A DNA stretch of 64,000 nt. Source: Pleionea litopenaei. GTDB taxonomy: Bacteria > Pseudomonadota > Gammaproteobacteria > Enterobacterales > Kangiellaceae. Shown piece after piece: positions 38,665 to 46,874 of this stretch. The translations under genes and the position numbers were made by a program. The stretch spans positions 2,762,001 through 2,826,000 of the forward strand of contig NZ_CP133548.1 of the NCBI RefSeq assembly GCF_031198435.1, read 5' to 3'. The notes beneath the pieces were generated by a model. It was not told where the DNA came from, did no database searches, and saw only the letters and a program-made list of their open reading frames with translations. How positions within the stretch are numbered: position 1 is the first letter of the stretch; each line of letters begins with the position of its first letter.

Positions 38665-41346
38665 TTATTTTTGAATTAGCTCATCGAGCATAAAGGTGTT
38701 GTTGGGTAAATTATGAATAAATCGATGTAAGAATAAAGCAACTCCACCAGATCCATCGTTGATATCGGTGCAGACCTTCATACGATTACTATCAGGAAAA
38801 ACAATGCCATTATCGCGATCGACTTCGAACATTCTTAGTCCATCAACGACCTGATAGGTCAATGTTAAATAACTTTTATCGTTTAAGATTTGGTAAGCAT
38901 CAAGTAAGTAGACTCCTAAACCGGTTAAACCAGTAGAAAATCCAGGGTTAATTGCGTATTTATGAGTTATATCGGCTTTTACACGACCAAGAAAATCTAG
39001 GTAGTCGGCTTTTTTGGTGACTTGATAAAACCTTAGTACCACACTGGCAATACCTGCGCTGCCAAATGCCAAATAGGGATAGACAATGTTGTCACCAGAG
39101 ACGCGTGGAAAACCGATAGAGCCTCGAGCCGATTTCTCGAAAGATAAATCGAATTGCAATCCTTTCTCAGCTGTCTCTAAATACCGTTGTTGGCCGGTTA
39201 CTTTATGCATGTAAAGCAAGAATAGTGCGATACCGCTCGCGCCCTCTAACAGTCCAAGGCTAATGCCATTGTCATCATCGGACTCTTCCCAACATAAGCC
39301 TCGATTAGACTGATAGGCAGTATCACACAGTACATCGGCTATTTTAGTGGCTTGTTTTAAATAACTCTCGTTAGCGTAGCGATTCCAGAAGTGCAATAGT
39401 GTCAAACCGAAGCCGGCTGCTCCGTATCCAAGATTCATTTTTTGAAATAGATTTGGGTGATGTAAGGCTTGTTTTAACGCATGTTTGGCGTCTTCTTCAA
39501 ATCCAATACTGTCAAGTGCCCATGCCGTTCCGCTTAATCCATTCATTAATCCAGGGAGCTTGCCACCCGATTTTTCCTTGAGCTTATCTTTTATCCAATC
39601 CATCAACTCTTGCGGTAGTTCCTGTCCTGTTTTTGCCCAACTGTAAGCAACACCTAAGATGCCTTTGTCCATAGCAAAAATGTCTGACATTTGCGGACCC
39701 GTAGGTAATATTCTGAGTTCTGATTTTGGCTCGAGGTTTTGTTGATTATATTGATGTATTCCAACGAGACATTCGGCGGCGTGCTTTTCGATTTTGACCT
39801 TATTGCTTTTAAAGTTGAATTCAAAAGCATGCATGGCTGAGAGATCAATACTAAGTAATTCATCCTTTAGTGTATTTAAGTTAAGATTTTGCTCGGTTAG
39901 CAAGGTTTTGACTATGCGAATAAATCTTGTTGGAAGTCCATAGTCAAGATGAATATCTTCAAGAAGATTCGAGACGAATTGGTCGTTCAATTGCAACAAG
40001 GTCGTATTGGGAATAAACATGCCGGCAAGGATACAACCTAACGCGTAAAAGTCATCATGATAATCTGTCTCGTCTCGCTCAATGCGTTCGTACTTTGCAA
40101 ATCCAGGAGTAAATAAATTGATCGGCTTATCGACGTTTCTTTCATATGCACCTTCGAAATCAATGAATTTTACTTCATGAGTTTCTTCATTGACCATAAT
40201 GTTATGTGGAGAAATATCGCCAAATACGATCTTCTCTTGATGAAGTTTATTGACACAATCTAGTATGTTCGCCGCGACTTTTACTAGAATACGCATCCAA
40301 GACTGAACATCTTCTGTGGTCGCTTTCGAATGAGTGATTTTATTTATTTTTGCTTGGAAATTTTTAAGTGTAAGACCTTCAATCAGTTCTTGAGCAAGAA
40401 ACTTATGTTCCCATTCGTCAAATAGGCTATAAACCTTAGGTGCGATATTTAACGGCTCAATTTTCTTCAATAGGCGATACTCTTTTTGTAATTGAGAAAT
40501 AACATCGTATCCATCATCACTGATCCCGATGTAAGGACGAGCTTCTTTAATTAAAACTGTTTGCTTTGATTCAATATCATCCGCTAAATAAACACCACCA
40601 GCGTTTGATGCTTTAATTACAGCATTCACATCGTATCTTTGATCAAAATAGCCATTGGATGTACTGCTTTCTGAGTTCTCATTGTTTGATGTGATTCCAA
40701 TCTCTTCATCATCAAATAAACGTTGAAATTCGGGTTTAATAAAGTCAGGCAAGTAAAAACTGGCTTGTCGCTTGTCTTCAATGTATCCATGTCGATTATC
40801 AAGAATATAGGACGTTTTCTCGCCCATGACATCTTGACCTGAAAGGCTTTTGAATCCACCATAGCGAAAGTAAATCACTTTAGAATCTCGATATTGACGG
40901 TCAGATAATATATAAGGACCTTGTTCTTCTTTAAGAGCAATGTAGAGTTGATCAAGTAATGATTTAAATTTTTCATTGCTTTGAGGATATATGGTAATGA
41001 ATTTACCCGATGAAGATCGAGAGCAGTTTTTACTGAGTAGTTGACGAAGTATTTTTGGATCACTTGCGAATTTAAACTCAGTTTCTTCTTTTACACAAAT
41101 AGCTAAAACTTTTTCTAGCGTTTGTAATGCACGCTCGGGTAGGGTTGAAACATGAATTTTCCAACCTTGAATCAAAGTATTGGTTTCTCTTGGGTGAACA
41201 TACGTCCAAAAGTAATCTTGTTTCATTCTCCATACCGAGGGCAGTAACTCCGTGACATGGTCATAGTAGGTATCGTCTGGTAGACGAGCATCGAAAGGAA
41301 TAAAGAAATCTGGGTGAGCATTAAGATCTTTGGCAACATTTTCCAT
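38665..41346 (-). CDS. Class III lanthionine synthetase LanKC
   Basis: 893-residue three-domain enzyme that phosphorylates Ser/Thr of the precursor, eliminates phosphate to dehydro-residues and cyclises with Cys. Start is the ATG at 41346, with GGAGG five bases before it (an upstream ATG at 41358 lacks one). The lyase domain (about 1-225) has IQGWKIHVST, SSSGKFITIYP and YFRYGGF. The kinase domain (about 245-500) has VLIKEARP, the catalytic loop VFGDISPHNIMV (Asp about 377) and FIDFEGAY (Asp about 396). The cyclase-like domain (about 540-890) has LNLGYGAAGFG, LLEGASGIALFL and GFSTGLTGLGVYLL. The zinc ligands of LanC enzymes are replaced (PYLAFGSAG, GFSTGLTG), the hallmark of class III rather than class IV. 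Confidence 0.93.
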   Translation of the reverse strand: MENVAKDLNAHPDFFIPFDARLPDDTYYDHVTELLPSVWRMKQDYFWTYVHPRETNTLIQGWKIHVSTLPERALQTLEKVLAICVKEETEFKFASDPKILRQLLSKNCSRSSSGKFITIYPQSNEKFKSLLDQLYIALKEEQGPYILSDRQYRDSKVIYFRYGGFKSLSGQDVMGEKTSYILDNRHGYIEDKRQASFYLPDFIKPEFQRLFDDEEIGITSNNENSESSTSNGYFDQRYDVNAVIKASNAGGVYLADDIESKQTVLIKEARPYIGISDDGYDVISQLQKEYRLLKKIEPLNIAPKVYSLFDEWEHKFLAQELIEGLTLKNFQAKINKITHSKATTEDVQSWMRILVKVAANILDCVNKLHQEKIVFGDISPHNIMVNEETHEVKFIDFEGAYERNVDKPINLFTPGFAKYERIERDETDYHDDFYALGCILAGMFIPNTTLLQLNDQFVSNLLEDIHLDYGLPTRFIRIVKTLLTEQNLNLNTLKDELLSIDLSAMHAFEFNFKSNKVKIEKHAAECLVGIHQYNQQNLEPKSELRILPTGPQMSDIFAMDKGILGVAYSWAKTGQELPQELMDWIKDKLKEKSGGKLPGLMNGLSGTAWALDSIGFEEDAKHALKQALHHPNLFQKMNLGYGAAGFGLTLLHFWNRYANESYLKQATKIADVLCDTAYQSNRGLCWEESDDDNGISLGLLEGASGIALFLLYMHKVTGQQRYLETAEKGLQFDLSFEKSARGSIGFPRVSGDNIVYPYLAFGSAGIASVVLRFYQVTKKADYLDFLGRVKADITHKYAINPGFSTGLTGLGVYLLDAYQILNDKSYLTLTYQVVDGLRMFEVDRDNGIVFPDSNRMKVCTDINDGSGGVALFLHRFIHNLPNNTFMLDELIQK

Positions 41347-41402
41347 GATCGCCTCCATGGTAATTTATCAAGTGAACAGGAAGTTTTGGTACTCTAGAAG
41401 AG

Positions 41403-41433
41403 CCACTTGTAAGGTTAATCACCTTACAAGTGG
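41403..41433 (-). other. Stem-loop between precursor and synthetase genes
   Basis: Perfect 12-base-pair stem CCACTTGTAAGG / CCTTACAAGTGG with a seven-base loop, between the precursor stop (41453) and lanKC. The T run after it is weak, so read-through is expected. Such an element commonly makes the precursor mRNA more abundant than the synthetase mRNA. Confidence 0.75.
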
Positions 41434-41452
41434 TACATCATGTCGTTATTGC

Positions 41453-41647
41453 TTATCGCAATACGTCATCACGGCAGCCGCGGCTTAAAGTAGACCATTC
41501 ATTTGAACCTACAGTGCCACAATCGATGCTGTCTGTGCTCCATGCTTCAGCCATACGACCACCAGCAACTTCAGCAAGCTCTTGAAGGCCTAGAACTTTC
41601 ATTTTGTCGTTGTTGATAGATACAGTGTTGTTAGTTTGCTTTTTCAT
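41453..41647 (-). CDS. Class III lanthipeptide precursor with two labionin-type motifs
   Basis: 64 residues, preceded by AAAGGAAAG five bases before the ATG. The leader has VLGLQEL at 18-24, like the LLDLQ helix that class III kinases recognise, and ends EVAGG at residue 30, the double glycine for C39 cleavage. The predicted 34-residue core has two copies of one pattern: W-S-T-D-S-I-D-C (36-43) and W-S-T-L-S-R-G-C (51-58). Each is Ser-x2-Ser-x2-Cys, the labionin/lanthionine pattern, so up to two labionin (or lanthionine) units are expected. No other Cys is present, so every Cys belongs to a motif. The gene leads the operon with lanKC, adaptor and exporter. The mature product and its activity are unknown. 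Confidence 0.9.
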   Translation of the reverse strand: MKKQTNNTVSINNDKMKVLGLQELAEVAGGRMAEAWSTDSIDCGTVGSNEWSTLSRGCRDDVLR

Positions 41648-41972
41648 AATTGCTTTCCTTTTTAGTTAGTGTGCGTTAGTGCACGAATGTTTTGTTAAAG
41701 TCCGTTGGGACGATTGCAATGTTAGGCAAACCTTCGAAGCTAAGCTTCTAATGAGACGACAAGCTTTTAAACTCGAGCGACATGCAACAAGAAATTCGAT
41801 AACAGAAGCGACATTTTTTAAGCACTGAGGCGACAAAAAAGCAAAGAAAACTATTTAAATGCTTGATTTAATTGTATTTTTTAAGTGATTTAAAGTAAGT
41901 GGGAACTTCACTCAAAATAGTCTAGATGTGGGGTGATTTTGAGTGAAAATGTTTGAATTTTGTTGGCGTAAT
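41648..41972 (-). promoter_or_regulatory. Upstream region of the lanthipeptide operon with phased TGTCG repeats
   Basis: About 325 bases before the precursor. On the minus strand TGTCG occurs four times, starting at 41835, 41813, 41782 and 41761. The extended forms are TGTCGCCTCA, TGTCGCTTCT, TGTCGCTCGA and TGTCGTCTCA. Spacings are 22, 31 and 21 bases, close to whole turns of the helix, as for sites of a cooperative activator. I could not fix -10/-35 boxes. No gene is seen here. Confidence 0.45.
41665..41684 (-). repeat. Tandem 10-base direct repeat before the lanthipeptide precursor
   Basis: GTTAGTGTGC followed at once by GTTAGTGCAC (+ strand spelling), 8 of 10 positions equal, one helical turn apart. 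It lies 18-37 bases upstream of the precursor start. It could be an operator or a leader element; the length is too short to be sure. Confidence 0.35.
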
Positions 41973-43001
41973 TTAAATTTTTTGGGGTGTTTCGCAGTGA
42001 ACGCGATTTCGACCGTTGAGTTTTGAGCGATACAAGCCTTTGTCTGCTCGATCAAACAGGCTATGAAAATTATCTTGAGCATGCAATTCGGATAATCCAA
42101 AAGACATGGTAATGCTATCAATCTTTTTACTGGTCGCTTTATTGACAAATCCAAGGTTAGATATTTTCTCTCGAATATTGTTCATTAGTTTCATTCCGTC
42201 GTTCAACTTGGTGTTTGGCAGTAAAATTACGAACTCCTCACCGCCGTAACGACTGATGATATCGGAACCTTTCAAATTTGATTTAAGAGTATCGGCCACT
42301 AATTTAATCACTTTATCGCCGATGGTGTGACCGTGGTTATCATTAAACTGTTTAAAATGATCAATATCGCCGACGGCAAGCGTGATAGTATTGACCATCT
42401 CATCATCGACCATTTGATTAAATTCAGTTTGCAATGCGTTTCGATTCAGTAGACCGGTTAGTTGGTCTTGTCTGGCTTGCTTCTGAATTTGAGTGTATTT
42501 CTTTTGCAACACACGAATTTCAGCCATTACATTACTTAAATGTGACTCCAGCGAATTGACGGCCTTAAAAGTACTGAGGGTATTTTCAGACAGCGACTCC
42601 ACCATACTTTTAATATCTTGATCGGTGATGGCCTTAAGCTGCTCTTTGGCTACTTTTAAGAAGTTCCGGTATTCTTTAAGTTGATTTCTAGCCTCAATAA
42701 CAGCGCTACCGGTTTCATCAACGAGATCGGTAATGGTTTTATTAAAGCTATCGAAGTCGATGTATTTGGTTAGAACGAATTCACGGAACAGCAAATCTAG
42801 GGCGTTCGCATCCAGTTCGCCTTCTTTTTCGAATTCATTGACCCGTTTAACTAACTCATTAATGATATTGTGCTGATACTCAAAAGCAACCGAGTAAGCT
42901 ATCGGGTGCGCAGGAATCTGTCTATCTCTAAGCCAGGTGAGAGATTGCAGTGAGAGTCTTCCTACAAATTTGGGGCTGTCTTGGTCGCTATCCGAACTCA
43001 T
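41973..43001 (-). CDS. GGDEF diguanylate cyclase
   Basis: 342-residue cytosolic protein that should make cyclic-di-GMP. The N-terminal region (about 10-165) is a helical regulatory domain with long coiled-coil segments (ELVKRVNEFEKEGELDANAL). The GGDEF domain (about 175-340) has LTGLLNRNAL and the active site SRYGGEEFVILLPN, an intact GGEEF. The inhibitory I-site position reads KGSD instead of RxxD, so product inhibition is probably lost. No signal or membrane segment. It sits alone between the lanthipeptide promoter region and glyS. Confidence 0.92.
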   Translation of the reverse strand: MSSDSDQDSPKFVGRLSLQSLTWLRDRQIPAHPIAYSVAFEYQHNIINELVKRVNEFEKEGELDANALDLLFREFVLTKYIDFDSFNKTITDLVDETGSAVIEARNQLKEYRNFLKVAKEQLKAITDQDIKSMVESLSENTLSTFKAVNSLESHLSNVMAEIRVLQKKYTQIQKQARQDQLTGLLNRNALQTEFNQMVDDEMVNTITLAVGDIDHFKQFNDNHGHTIGDKVIKLVADTLKSNLKGSDIISRYGGEEFVILLPNTKLNDGMKLMNNIREKISNLGFVNKATSKKIDSITMSFGLSELHAQDNFHSLFDRADKGLYRSKLNGRNRVHCETPQKI

Positions 43002-43064
43002 GGTCTTTCTTTGAATATCCTGTCAATGCTTTAACTGTAGCCCAAAGCACTATAAAAGTCACCG

Positions 43065-43086
43065 CGGCCACTGAAAACAGTGGCCG
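43065..43086 (-). terminator. Terminator of glyQS
   Basis: Nine-base-pair GC-rich stem CGGCCACTG / CAGTGGCCG with loop AAAA, ten bases after the glyS stop. Read leftwards CTTTTAT follows after a few bases, a modest T run. Confidence 0.7.
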
Positions 43087-43095
43087 GGAGAGATA

Positions 43096-45171
43096 TTACT
43101 TTTGCAGCAGCGAAATATCTGCAATGGATAAAAAGAGCGAGTGCAATGCATTCAACAGTGCTAAACGATTAGACCGTACCTTGGTGTCTTCCGCGTTGAC
43201 CATAACATGGTCGAAGAAAGCATCGACGGGCTCCCGGAGTTTGGCGAGCATGGTTAAAGCCGATTGATACTGGCTTTGCGCGACAAGTTGTTGAACTTCT
43301 TCAGTGATGGTTTCTAGCTGATCAAATAAAGCTCTTTCTTCCTCTTGCTCGAAGAGTTGGGCATCTACGCGATTTTGTTGCACATCGATATCCGCTTTGC
43401 TGAGGATATTGCCGACTCGTTTGTTGGCTGCCGCTAGGGCTTCACTGTCGTCGAGTTGATTAAAGTGATTAACAGCTTCTATTCGTTGTTGTATGTCGTA
43501 TGGATTGGTAAGTTTGAGAGCAAAAACTGACTGCAACACCTGTGCGGAATATCCTCTTTCGAGATACCAGGCGTTCATACGACCCTCAATGAAGCTTAAT
43601 ACCTGTGAGCAAGTCTCTTCCGTCAGCTCGATGCCTTGATAACTACCGATACTTGAGTTAACCAGTGGTTTTAAATCTAGGTTAATCTTTTTCTCGGTTA
43701 ATATTCTAATCAGTCCTACTGCTGAACGTCGCAAAGCAAACGGGTCTTTTGCCCCCGTTGGTGGCTGTCCAATTCCAAAAATACCGACCAGCGTATCGAG
43801 TCGATCGGCAATTGAAAGTGCGCTGCCTGTTGCGGATGACGGAAGTTGGTCTCCAGCAAAGCGAGGCTGGTAGATCTCATTCATTGCTTTGCAGACTTGT
43901 TCATTTTCGCCATCATTTTTAGCGTAGTAAGATCCCATAATTCCTTGAAGCTCTGGGAACTCATAGACCATGTTGGTCATTAAGTCAGACTTACATAAAT
44001 CGGCGGCTCGTTGAATATCTTCCACATTACCCTGTAGAGGTGCAGCAAGTTCTGATGCGACTGCTTTGACTCTTTGAGTTTTATCAAACAAGGAGCCAAG
44101 TTTTTTCTGAAAAATAATATTCTTTAATTTCTCACTGTAACTATCTAGACGATGTTTTTTATCGGCTTCATAAAAAAACTTAGCATCGGATAAACGTGGA
44201 CGTATCACTTTCTCGTTACCATCAATGACTGATTGAGGACGAGTACTTTCAATATTACTGACCGTAATAAAGTAAGGAAGTAACTTTTGCTTTTCGTCGA
44301 CTAAATGAAAATACTTTTGATCCGCTTGCATAGTTGCAATCAATGCTTCAGCAGGTACTTCAAGGAAAGTTTCATCAAAACCACCTTGTAAAGCAACAGG
44401 CCACTCAACAAGTGCAGCTACTTCTTCAAGTAAGTCTTCATCGACCACTGGAGTTGCATTGAGGGTTTGCGCAATGGATTCGACTTGGTTTCGAATTTTT
44501 GCTTTGCGCGAGGCAAAGCTAACATCGACATAAGCGTTGGCAAGTTGCTCATCATAACTTTTAGGATTTTCAATCGTGATGGCTTGTGGGGCATGAAAAC
44601 GATGCCCGAATGATTGGTTGCTCGCAGTAAGATCAAAAATTGTCGCTTGCGGTACCTCCTCGCCAAACAATATCAAAAGCCAATGAGGGACGCGAATAAA
44701 CTCGTGATCTCCATTGCCCCAGCGCATGGCTTTAGGAATGGGTAGTTTGCTCAGTGCGTACTCGATGGCCTCTGGAATCAACTCCGATGTAGCCTGCCCT
44801 TTGACGGTAAGTTGAAAGGCCAGTCGTTCACCTTTCGGCGTACTCACTCTTTCTAAATCATCCACCTCGACGCCGCATGATTTGGCAAACCCGACTGCTG
44901 CGGGTTTAGGACTACCGTCAGCGTTAAATGCCGCAGCAACGGCTGGTCCTTGTCGGTCTTGAATTTTGTCCTGCTGTTGAGTGTCGAGTTCAAACACTCG
45001 AATGGCTAGACGTCGTGGTGTCGCCATCCATTCGCTGTCCACGTAGGATAGCTCTAACTCTTTGAGCTTTTGAATAAATCCATCATGAAACGCAGATGCT
45101 AATGCCTTAAGCGCCTTGGGAGGTAATTCTTCGGTACCTAGCTCGATCAATAAATCACGTGATTGAGTCAT
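43096..45171 (-). CDS. glyS: Glycyl-tRNA synthetase beta subunit
   Basis: Beta subunit of the alpha2-beta2 bacterial glycyl-tRNA synthetase, needed for tRNA binding and activity. It opens DLLIELGTEELPPKALK, the family signature, and shows KAMRWGNGDHEFIRVPHWLL. The C-terminal anticodon-binding domain has KDPFALRRSAVGLIRIL. 691 residues, normal. Its ATG follows the glyQ stop directly, so the subunits are translationally coupled. Confidence 0.97.
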   Translation of the reverse strand: MTQSRDLLIELGTEELPPKALKALASAFHDGFIQKLKELELSYVDSEWMATPRRLAIRVFELDTQQQDKIQDRQGPAVAAAFNADGSPKPAAVGFAKSCGVEVDDLERVSTPKGERLAFQLTVKGQATSELIPEAIEYALSKLPIPKAMRWGNGDHEFIRVPHWLLILFGEEVPQATIFDLTASNQSFGHRFHAPQAITIENPKSYDEQLANAYVDVSFASRKAKIRNQVESIAQTLNATPVVDEDLLEEVAALVEWPVALQGGFDETFLEVPAEALIATMQADQKYFHLVDEKQKLLPYFITVSNIESTRPQSVIDGNEKVIRPRLSDAKFFYEADKKHRLDSYSEKLKNIIFQKKLGSLFDKTQRVKAVASELAAPLQGNVEDIQRAADLCKSDLMTNMVYEFPELQGIMGSYYAKNDGENEQVCKAMNEIYQPRFAGDQLPSSATGSALSIADRLDTLVGIFGIGQPPTGAKDPFALRRSAVGLIRILTEKKINLDLKPLVNSSIGSYQGIELTEETCSQVLSFIEGRMNAWYLERGYSAQVLQSVFALKLTNPYDIQQRIEAVNHFNQLDDSEALAAANKRVGNILSKADIDVQQNRVDAQLFEQEEERALFDQLETITEEVQQLVAQSQYQSALTMLAKLREPVDAFFDHVMVNAEDTKVRSNRLALLNALHSLFLSIADISLLQK

Positions 45172-46113
45172 TTACTTATCTCCTTGGCTCGCATGCTGGC
45201 AGATTGGGAAACCAAGCGCTTCCCGAGAGGCGTAATAAGCTTCGGCGACTGCCCGCGCGAGTGCTCTAACCCGTAAAATATAACGTTGTCGTTCAGTCAC
45301 AGAAATGGCATGCCGAGCATCCAGTAAATTGAATGCATGAGAGGCTTTTAATACGAGTTCGTAAGCGGGCAGAGGCAAGCCTTTCTCAATCATCATTTGG
45401 CTTTGTTTTTCGTAGTTATCAAACTGTAAAAATAAAAAATCAACATCAGCGTGTTCAAAATTATACGCGGATTGTTCCACTTCATTTTGATGGAAAACAT
45501 CACGGTAAGTGACCGTTCCTTGAGGACCCTCGGTCCAAATAAGATCGTAAATGCTATCGACGCCTTGCAAATACATAGCTATACGCTCAAGTCCGTAGGT
45601 AATTTCACCGGTAATAGGGCGACATTCAAGACCGCCAACTTGTTGGAAGTAGGTGAACTGAGTGACTTCCATTCCATTGAGCCAAACCTCCCATCCTAGA
45701 CCCCAAGCACCGAGCGTTGGAGACTCCCAATTGTCCTCGACAAAACGAACATCATGCTCGAGAGGATCAATACCGAGTACTCGCAACGATCCTAAATAAA
45801 GGTCTTGAATGTTTTCTGGAGCAGGCTTCAAAACGACTTGATACTGATAGTAGTGCTGCAATCTATTGGGGTTTTCTCCATAGCGCCCATCAGTTGGTCG
45901 TCGGCAGGGTTGAACATAGGCCGAGCGCCAAGGCTCAGGACCAATCGACCGCAAAAAAGTCATTGGATGAAAAGTACCCGCACCAACTTCTAAGTCAAGA
46001 GGCTGAACAATAACGCAGCCGTGTTCTGACCAATACGCTTGTAAAGCCATTATCAGGCCTTGAAAGGTACGTGGTGCACCGGAAATTCCTGAGGTTGCCT
46101 GTTGAGTCGCCAA
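45172..46113 (-). CDS. glyQ: Glycyl-tRNA synthetase alpha subunit
   Basis: Catalytic alpha subunit that activates glycine. It has [20 protein letters not shown] and [20 protein letters not shown] near the start, then [20 protein letters not shown] (class II motif) and [15 protein letters not shown]-type active-site sequence (here [20 protein letters not shown]). 313 residues. Upstream a 190-base gap is shared with the divergent tag gene. Confidence 0.97.
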   Translation of the reverse strand: MATQQATSGISGAPRTFQGLIMALQAYWSEHGCVIVQPLDLEVGAGTFHPMTFLRSIGPEPWRSAYVQPCRRPTDGRYGENPNRLQHYYQYQVVLKPAPENIQDLYLGSLRVLGIDPLEHDVRFVEDNWESPTLGAWGLGWEVWLNGMEVTQFTYFQQVGGLECRPITGEITYGLERIAMYLQGVDSIYDLIWTEGPQGTVTYRDVFHQNEVEQSAYNFEHADVDFLFLQFDNYEKQSQMMIEKGLPLPAYELVLKASHAFNLLDARHAISVTERQRYILRVRALARAVAEAYYASREALGFPICQHASQGDK

Positions 46114-46303
46114 AACGCTGCTCCAAAAGGGTTATATTATTCTTAAAAGCCGGATTATATCAGGGCTTGCACAGTGATCCTATGGTGCAAATAAAGATTC
46201 GAGAATGCTTTCATAAATTGTTATTCTTCTCGGTCTAGAATGTCCAAAATTCGCGCAGATTTTCGAAGGTTTGTCCGAATAACTATCACCAAAGTAGATA
46301 TTT

Positions 46304-46870
46304 ATGACTTTAGAAGGATTAACACGGTGCCATTGGTGCGGCGATGACTCGCTCTACGTTGATTATCATGACAATGAGTGGGGAATAGCTGTTTACGATG
46401 ATCAACGCTTATTTGAATGTTTATGCCTTGAAGGCGCTCAAGCGGGACTCAGTTGGATTACCGTATTAAGAAAGCGTGAACAGTATAGAAAAGTGTACCA
46501 TCAGTTCAATATCGAGGCGGTCAGTCAAATGAGTGATGAAGAGCTCGAAGAGATTCTAAAAGACCCCGGAGTGATTAGAAATAGGCTGAAGGTGTATGGC
46601 TTTCGTAAAAATGCCCAGGCGTTGTTAAATAACTTCGCAGATAAAGGAGCCTTTAGTCAGTACTTGTGGAGTTTTGTGGAAGGGAAAACAATAGTCAATC
46701 GATATAAACAAGGACAAAGCTACCCAACAACGAGTACACAATCTGACGCTATGAGCAAAGCGTTAAAAAAATTAGGATTTACTTTTGTTGGTTCTACGAT
46801 ATGTTATGCGTTTATGCAAGCAGTGGGCATGGTGGATGACCATGCCCCCGATTGCTTTCGCGCAAAGTAG
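46304..46870 (+). CDS. tag: DNA-3-methyladenine glycosylase I
   Basis: Base-excision enzyme that removes 3-methyladenine from DNA. The N-terminal zinc half-site RCHWCGDDSLYVDYHDNEWG, LCLEGAQAGLSWITVLRKRE (HhH region) and the second half-site DDHAPDCF are the family hallmarks. 188 residues, normal length. It is divergent from glyQ and stands alone. Confidence 0.95.
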   Translation: MTLEGLTRCHWCGDDSLYVDYHDNEWGIAVYDDQRLFECLCLEGAQAGLSWITVLRKREQYRKVYHQFNIEAVSQMSDEELEEILKDPGVIRNRLKVYGFRKNAQALLNNFADKGAFSQYLWSFVEGKTIVNRYKQGQSYPTTSTQSDAMSKALKKLGFTFVGSTICYAFMQAVGMVDDHAPDCFRAK

Positions 46871-46874
46871 GGTG

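Noticed and set aside
42950-43267. 105-codon + frame across the 3' end of glyS
   Set aside because: It includes the glyQS terminator and overlaps glyS antisense; chance open frame.
45153-45164. AATCACGTGATT, a parS-like CACGTG palindrome inside glyS
   Set aside because: The flanks do not match the required TGTT...AACA arms, so ParB recognition is unlikely.
45717-46013. 98-codon + frame across glyQ
   Set aside because: Antisense to glyQ without a ribosome site.
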